From Ferrovibrio sp. (GTDB lineage Bacteria; Pseudomonadota; Alphaproteobacteria; Ferrovibrionales; Ferrovibrionaceae): a DNA stretch of 64,000 nt. The notes under the pieces are model-generated. The model searched no databases and was not told the origin of the DNA. It saw only the letters and a program-made list of their open reading frames with translations. The position numbers and the translations under genes are program-made. Below, piece after piece: positions 59,527 through 64,000 of this stretch. Location of the stretch: NCBI RefSeq assembly GCF_019636075.1, contig NZ_JAHBYG010000015.1:1-64000 (forward strand), read 5' to 3'. Positions within the stretch are counted from its first letter, which is position 1. Each line of letters opens with the position of its first letter.

Positions 59527-62355
59527 ATGAGCAAGGATTACCGCGACACCGTTTTTCTGCCGGCCACCGATTTTCCGATGAAGGCCGGGTTGCCGGCCAA
59601 GGAACCGGAAATCCTGGCACGCTGGGAAAAGATCGGCCTCTACGAATTGCTGCGCAAGGATTCCCAGGGGCGCGAAAAATTCGTGCTGCACGATGGCCCT
59701 CCCTATGCCAACGGCAACCTGCATCTCGGCCATGCGCTGAACAAGATCCTCAAGGATACCATCAACCGCTCGCGGCAGATGATGGGCTATGACGCCAATT
59801 ACGTGCCGGGCTGGGATTGCCACGGCCTGCCGATCGAATGGAAGATCGAGGAGAAGTATCGCTTCGCGGGCAAGAACAAGGACGATGTGCCGATCGACGA
59901 ATTCCGCAAGGAATGCCGCGATTTCGCCGATCACTGGATCGGCGTGCAGCGCGAGGAATTCAAGCGGCTGGGCGTGATCGGCGACTGGAAGCGGCCCTAC
60001 ACCACGATGAGCTTCGATGCCGAAGCCCAGATCGTGCGCGAAATCCACAAATTCCTGATGAATGGCGGCCTGTTCAAGGGCTCCAAGCCGGTGATGTGGT
60101 CGATCGTCGAGCGCACCGCTTTGGCTGAGGCGGAAGTGGAATATCACGAACACACCTCCCATACCGTGTTCGTGAAATTCCCGGTGCTCAAGCCCAGCAA
60201 TCCGGCTTTGGCCGGCGCCAGCATCGTGATCTGGACCACCACGCCCTGGACCCTGCCGGGCAACCGCGCCATCGCGCTTTCCAAGGACGCAGACTATGTG
60301 CGGCTGCGCGTGGATGCGGTGGGCGAAAAGTCGCTGGCGAAAGCGGGCGATGAAATCTTGGTGGCAAAGGATTTGGCCGAGACGGTGGCCAAGGCCTGTA
60401 CGCTGGAAAGCGTGACGCAGCTTGGTGTGTTCAGCGGCGCCGATATCCTCGGCACGATCTGCGCGCATCCGCTGCATGCCCAGGGCTATACCTTCGACGT
60501 GCCGGTGCTGCATGGCGATTTCGTCACCATGGATGCCGGCACCGGCTTCGTGCATATCGCGCCGGGCCATGGCGCGGATGACTACAATCTCGGCAGCGCC
60601 AATGGCATCGAGGTGCCGCATACGGTGGATGCCGATGGGCGTTACTTCAAGCATGTGCCGGTTTTCGGCGGCGACAATCCGGCCCGCGTGTTGGACGATG
60701 CCGGCAAGGAAGCCGATGCGAATAGCCGCGTGATCGCGGTGATGACGGAAGCCGGCGCGCTGCTTGGCCGCGGCCGGCTGCGCCATCAATATCCGCATTC
60801 CTGGCGCTCCAAGGCACCGCTGATCTTCCGCAACACGCCGCAATGGTTCATCTCGATGACCACCAACGAGTTGCGCAAGAAGGCGCTGGCGGCCATCGAC
60901 GCCACGGCTTTCTATCCGCCGCAGGGCCGCAACCGGCTGTATGCGATGATCGAGCAGCGACCGGATTGGGTGATCAGCCGCCAGCGCGCTTGGGGCGTGC
61001 CGATCGCGGTGTTCGAGAACAAGGAAACCGGCGAATTGCTGCGCGACCCGGAGGTGAACGAGCGCATCGTGGCCGCCTGCATGCAGGCCGGCGCCGATGC
61101 CTGGTTCACCGCCCAGCCGGCGGATTTCCTCGGTGGCAAATACAAGGCCGATGAATGGCGTATGGTGACGGATATTCTCGATGTCTGGTTCGATTCCGGC
61201 TCCACGCATAGCTTCGTGCTGGAACAGCGCCCCGATCTGAAATGGCCGGCCTCGCTGTATCTGGAGGGCTCGGATCAGCATCGCGGCTGGTTCCATTCCT
61301 CGCTGCTGGAAAGCTGCGGCACGCGCGGCCGCGCGCCTTACGATGCGGTGCTCACCCATGGCTTTTTGCTGGACGAAAAGGGCCGCAAGATGTCCAAGTC
61401 GCTCGGCAATTCCGTCGAGCCGCAGGATGTGATCAAGCAATCCGGCGCCGATATCCTGCGGCTTTGGGTGGCGTCCGCCAATTACAACGACGATCTGAGC
61501 GTCGGCCCGAAGATCATCCAGGCCCAGGTGGATGCCTATCGCCGCCTGCGCAACACGATCCGCTATCTGCTGGGCAATCTGGCCGGTTTCCAGGAAGCCG
61601 AGCGGCTGCCCCATGCCGAGATGCCGGAACTGGAGCGTTGGGTGCTGCATCGCCTGGCCGAATTGGGCAAGACGGTGCGCGAAAGCTGCGAGGAATACGA
61701 TTTCCATCGCATGTATGTGGCGCTGTATAATTTCTGCGCGGTGGATTTGTCGGGCTTCTATTTCGATATCCGCAAGGATGCGCTGTATTGCGACGCGCCG
61801 GGCAGCATCCGCCGCCGGGCCGCCCGCACCGTGCTGGATCATCTGTTCAACTGCCTGGTGAAATGGCTTGCGCCGATCATCTGCTACACGGCGGAAGAAG
61901 CCTGGCTTGCCCGCTATCCCTCGGCGGAAGGCAGTGTGCACCGCGAGGAGTGGGAGGCATTGCCGGAGGCCTGGCTAGACCCGGCGCTGGGTGCGAAATG
62001 GGAGCGGGTGCGTCGGGTGCGCCGCGTCGTCACCGGCGCGCTGGAGATCGAACGCGCCGAGAAGCGCATCGGCGCCAGCCTGCAGGCCGCGCCCAAAGTG
62101 TTCATCACCGCCGAGGATCAGGCCGCTTTGCAGGGCATCGATTTCGCCGAGACCTGCATCACCTCGTCGATCACGGTGGAGGTGGGCGAGGGCCCGGCCG
62201 AGGCCTTCCGGCTGGAGGATGCCAAGGGCATCGCCGTGTTGCCGGCGCTGGCCGAGGGCCATAAATGCGAGCGCTGCTGGCAGGTGTTGCCAGAAGTGGG
62301 CAAGCGGGCCGGGCATGAGGATTTGTGCTTCCGCTGCGTCGAGGCCGTGGCTTGA
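59527..62355 (+). CDS. ileS: Isoleucine-tRNA ligase
   Basis: 942 residues, class Ia. HIGH signature region PPYANGNLHLGHALNK; editing domain (CP1) with WTTTPWTLPGN; KMSKSLGNSVEP; and a C-terminal zinc-binding part (CERCWQVLPE... CFRCVE). This zinc-finger-bearing type is the usual bacterial IleS1. Start chosen at 59527 (Met-Ser-Lys-Asp-Tyr) rather than an upstream frame. Its stop overlaps lspA by one base (TGATG). Confidence 0.97.
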   Translation: MSKDYRDTVFLPATDFPMKAGLPAKEPEILARWEKIGLYELLRKDSQGREKFVLHDGPPYANGNLHLGHALNKILKDTINRSRQMMGYDANYVPGWDCHGLPIEWKIEEKYRFAGKNKDDVPIDEFRKECRDFADHWIGVQREEFKRLGVIGDWKRPYTTMSFDAEAQIVREIHKFLMNGGLFKGSKPVMWSIVERTALAEAEVEYHEHTSHTVFVKFPVLKPSNPALAGASIVIWTTTPWTLPGNRAIALSKDADYVRLRVDAVGEKSLAKAGDEILVAKDLAETVAKACTLESVTQLGVFSGADILGTICAHPLHAQGYTFDVPVLHGDFVTMDAGTGFVHIAPGHGADDYNLGSANGIEVPHTVDADGRYFKHVPVFGGDNPARVLDDAGKEADANSRVIAVMTEAGALLGRGRLRHQYPHSWRSKAPLIFRNTPQWFISMTTNELRKKALAAIDATAFYPPQGRNRLYAMIEQRPDWVISRQRAWGVPIAVFENKETGELLRDPEVNERIVAACMQAGADAWFTAQPADFLGGKYKADEWRMVTDILDVWFDSGSTHSFVLEQRPDLKWPASLYLEGSDQHRGWFHSSLLESCGTRGRAPYDAVLTHGFLLDEKGRKMSKSLGNSVEPQDVIKQSGADILRLWVASANYNDDLSVGPKIIQAQVDAYRRLRNTIRYLLGNLAGFQEAERLPHAEMPELERWVLHRLAELGKTVRESCEEYDFHRMYVALYNFCAVDLSGFYFDIRKDALYCDAPGSIRRRAARTVLDHLFNCLVKWLAPIICYTAEEAWLARYPSAEGSVHREEWEALPEAWLDPALGAKWERVRRVRRVVTGALEIERAEKRIGASLQAAPKVFITAEDQAALQGIDFAETCITSSITVEVGEGPAEAFRLEDAKGIAVLPALAEGHKCERCWQVLPEVGKRAGHEDLCFRCVEAVA

Positions 62356-62915
62356 TGACCATGGAGCATAAGATCGGCGGTTTGCTGGCCCTGTTGGTGC
62401 TGGCCGCCGATCAGCTTACCAAGGATTGGCTGATCGGCCTGCTGGCGGCCAATCCTGGCGGCATCGAGCTGACCTCGTTTTTCAATCTGGTGATGGTGTG
62501 GAATCGCGGGGTCAGTTTCGGCTTGTTCAGCAGCGATGATCCTGGCCGGCGCTGGATTCTGATCCTGGTCACCGCTGCCATTGTGCTGTGGCTGATGATC
62601 TGGCTGTGGCGTGCCGAAGGGCGCGTGCTGGCGCTGGCGCTGGGTGGGGTTATCGGCGGCGCGTTAGGCAATATCGTGGATCGCATCCGGCTGGGTGCGG
62701 TGGCCGACTTTTTCGACTTTCACGTCGCCGGCTGGCATTGGCCGGCTTTCAACTTCGCCGATGGCGCCATCGTGGCCGGCGTATTCCTGTTGCTGATCGA
62801 TTCCTTTCGATCCGCTCCGGGCCAGTCCACTCCGGGCCAGTCCACTCCGGGCCAGTCCGCTCCGGGCCAGTCCGCTCCGGGCAAGCCTAACTCTGGCGAT
62901 TCTCAGCCCAACTGA
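62355..62915 (+). CDS. lspA: Lipoprotein signal peptidase with repeat tail
   Basis: 186 residues. Four TM segments; catalytic aspartates Asp118 (GAVADFFDF) and Asp136 (NFADGAI), and the conserved VWNRGVSFGL loop. It removes signal peptides from diacylglyceryl-modified prolipoproteins. The normal length is about 165; here a C-terminal tail of SAPGQ/STPGQ units is encoded by five copies of a 15-bp repeat (62811-62885). Overlaps ileS (TGATG), the usual order. Confidence 0.94.
   Translation: MTMEHKIGGLLALLVLAADQLTKDWLIGLLAANPGGIELTSFFNLVMVWNRGVSFGLFSSDDPGRRWILILVTAAIVLWLMIWLWRAEGRVLALALGGVIGGALGNIVDRIRLGAVADFFDFHVAGWHWPAFNFADGAIVAGVFLLLIDSFRSAPGQSTPGQSTPGQSAPGQSAPGKPNSGDSQPN
62811..62885 (+). 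repeat. 15-bp in-frame tandem repeat in lspA, 5 copies
   Basis: Units of TCCGCTCCGGGCCAG, with TCCACT at copies 2-3 and GCAAG ending copy 5, encode S-(A/T)-P-G-Q repeats at the C-terminus after the last TM. Confidence 0.95.
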
Positions 62916-63098
62916 AAGCCGAACTGTCGGTTTAGTTGCGGCGGGTGGCGATTGGTGGCAGAATTACAACTCTAAAGCACGGGGTGCGCGAGTTAGGCTG
63001 GGCGACCGGCCAGGCGGGGCCAGGAATGAGCCAAGCGGGGCCGGGAGTGAGGGGGGCGCTGTGTTGATGGCGGTGTCGCCACATGGCTGGGTGTTGCG

Positions 63099-64000
63099 AT
63101 GAAAATCGCCTGGCATCGCCGATTGTCCGTAAAGCAACTCAAGGTAACCGTACTTGCCGCATTGTTGCTCGGGCTGATTTCTTCGCTCTTTCAGGTGGTG
63201 CTGGATATCCGTGCCGAATTGCGCAACCGCGATGCCACGGTGGCGCAGGTGATGGATATGCTCTACGAGCCCGCCGCCCAGGCCGCCTATGCGCTGGATG
63301 AGCAACTGGCCGCCCGCGTGGTGCGCGGCCTGCTGCTTTACCGTCCGATCCAGCAGGCCGAGATTTACGATAATTACGGCCGCCGCATGGCCTTCGAGGA
63401 ACGCCCGATCGAACAGGCGGAAACCGGCTGGGTGCCGGATTGGCTGCGCCAGGCGGCCAAGGATATGGGCAATGGCAAAGGCGATATTCGCATGCGTCCG
63501 CTGCATGCCACGCGCGGCAACGAACTGGTGGGCGAAATCCGCGTGGCGGTGGACGACGACTTGCTGGCGCATAGCATCTGGGAGCGCATCTGGGTGGTGT
63601 TCGGCACCGGCCTGGTGCGCAATTTCGCCTTCGCGCTGCTGATGATGGTGCTGTTCTATTTCACGCTGACGCGGCCGCTGGTGGCGCTGGTACAGCAATT
63701 GGGCCAGGTGGATCCCGGCAAGCCGGGCGGGCGCAACATGCAGCCGCCGCCGGGCCATGCCGACGACGAATTCGGCCTGATGGTGGAGCGTGCCAACGGC
63801 ATCCTGGCGGCTTCTGCCGGCCATCTGGCGCAACGCGACCGCGAGCGCGTTTTGCTACGCACCGTGCTGGATAACCTGCCGGCGCGGATTACGTTGAAAG
63901 ACCGTTCGCTGCGGTATCTGCTGCTCAACCGCGCGGCGGCGAAGTTTTTCGGTCTGCCGGAAGGCGAGGAGCGTGGCCAGAGCATGCAGCAGGCGGAGCT
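63099..64000 (+). CDS. Membrane sensor with HAMP and PAS, C-terminus off the window
   Basis: 300 codons present, no stop. TM1 at about 15-37 (VTVLAALLLGLISSLFQVVL), a periplasmic stretch of about 130 residues, TM2 near 170-190 (FAFALLMMVLFYFTL), a HAMP-like segment with DDEFGLMVERANG, and a PAS domain beginning about residue 260 (LRTVLDNLPARITLKDRSLR). The output is outside the window; a histidine kinase or diguanylate cyclase is likely. Confidence 0.8.
   Translation, partial: MKIAWHRRLSVKQLKVTVLAALLLGLISSLFQVVLDIRAELRNRDATVAQVMDMLYEPAAQAAYALDEQLAARVVRGLLLYRPIQQAEIYDNYGRRMAFEERPIEQAETGWVPDWLRQAAKDMGNGKGDIRMRPLHATRGNELVGEIRVAVDDDLLAHSIWERIWVVFGTGLVRNFAFALLMMVLFYFTLTRPLVALVQQLGQVDPGKPGGRNMQPPPGHADDEFGLMVERANGILAASAGHLAQRDRERVLLRTVLDNLPARITLKDRSLRYLLLNRAAAKFFGLPEGEERGQSMQQAE

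Noticed and set aside
59425-61941. An 838-codon minus-strand frame opposite ileS
   Set aside because: Same antisense artefact; ileS is unmistakable on the plus strand.

Overview
The window is gene-dense, GC-rich DNA with alphaproteobacterial gene content and order: an rnd / kdsD-lptCAB-rpoN / hpf / ptsN block, a DUF1150-Hsp20 pair, DUF2794, an HPt-like CheA-type chemotaxis operon, a PAS_5-type sensor and a ribF-ileS-lspA run. Rhodospirillales-like is my best reading; I cannot name the genus. No rRNA, insertion sequence, prophage or CRISPR array was seen. One tRNA (Leu, anticodon CAG) is present.

Layout. 1-2.2 kb: start of an SMP-30 gene and an LhgO-like flavoprotein (minus), then tRNA-Leu and rnd. 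2.3-8.9 kb: cell-envelope and nitrogen-PTS block (kdsD, lptC, lptA, lptB, rpoN, a beta-carbonic anhydrase, hpf, ptsN), mostly joined by 4-bp ATGA overlaps. 9-13.8 kb: DUF1150 and Hsp20 behind a sigma-32-like promoter, a 3-hydroxyacyl-CoA dehydrogenase, an adenylate/guanylate cyclase, a small lipoprotein. 13.9-23 kb: orphan histidine kinase, MscS-type channel, fused 5-oxoprolinase and a coupled polytopic membrane protein. 23.1-26 kb: an accessory island with a candidate polymorphic toxin and a tandem array of membrane-anchored putative immunity genes. 26-38.3 kb: a large chemotaxis region (DUF2794, a receiver lacking its Asp, cheD, pentapeptide protein on the minus strand; a CheZ-like candidate, degenerate HPt, unknown protein, STAS, cheY, cheA, cheW, cheR, cheB, cheY and a MarR regulator on the plus strand). 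38.3-48.6 kb: metabolic and repair genes (lipase, class III aminotransferase, HTH protein, PQQ sugar dehydrogenase, dGTPase, two GNATs, EEP nuclease, kdsC, SDR, SnoaL). 48.6-53.1 kb: overlapping operon of wHTH regulator, RfaH/NusG-like factor, asparagine synthase and waaA. 53.1-57.8 kb: PAS protein, sirtuin, thpR, tas, HAD. 57.9-64 kb: phaJ-like hydratase, ribF, ileS, lspA and the start of a membrane sensor.

Genes that work together. kdsD and kdsC (Kdo synthesis), waaA (Kdo transfer) and lptABC (LPS export) give most of an inner-core LPS pathway in one window. rpoN and ptsN, with hpf, form the usual sigma-54/PTS-Ntr neighbourhood, and a near-consensus sigma-54 element lies just upstream of kdsD. 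The chemotaxis genes form a complete CheA-W-Y-R-B-D set with several accessory proteins whose signature catalytic residues are altered or unusual.

The most notable system is at 23.1-26 kb. A 320-residue protein whose C-terminus resembles polymorphic toxin domain 44 is followed, 2 nt later, by a TM-anchored protein. This unit (last 81 bp of the toxin gene plus one immunity-like gene) is repeated with an exact 616-bp period: two more copies, then a truncated fourth immunity start. A second pattern is a spread of short tandem repeats, mostly in frame, in otherwise conserved genes (lptA, lptB, cheA, cheW, lspA, a MarR regulator, a lipase), plus a 22-bp repeat between cheR and cheB.
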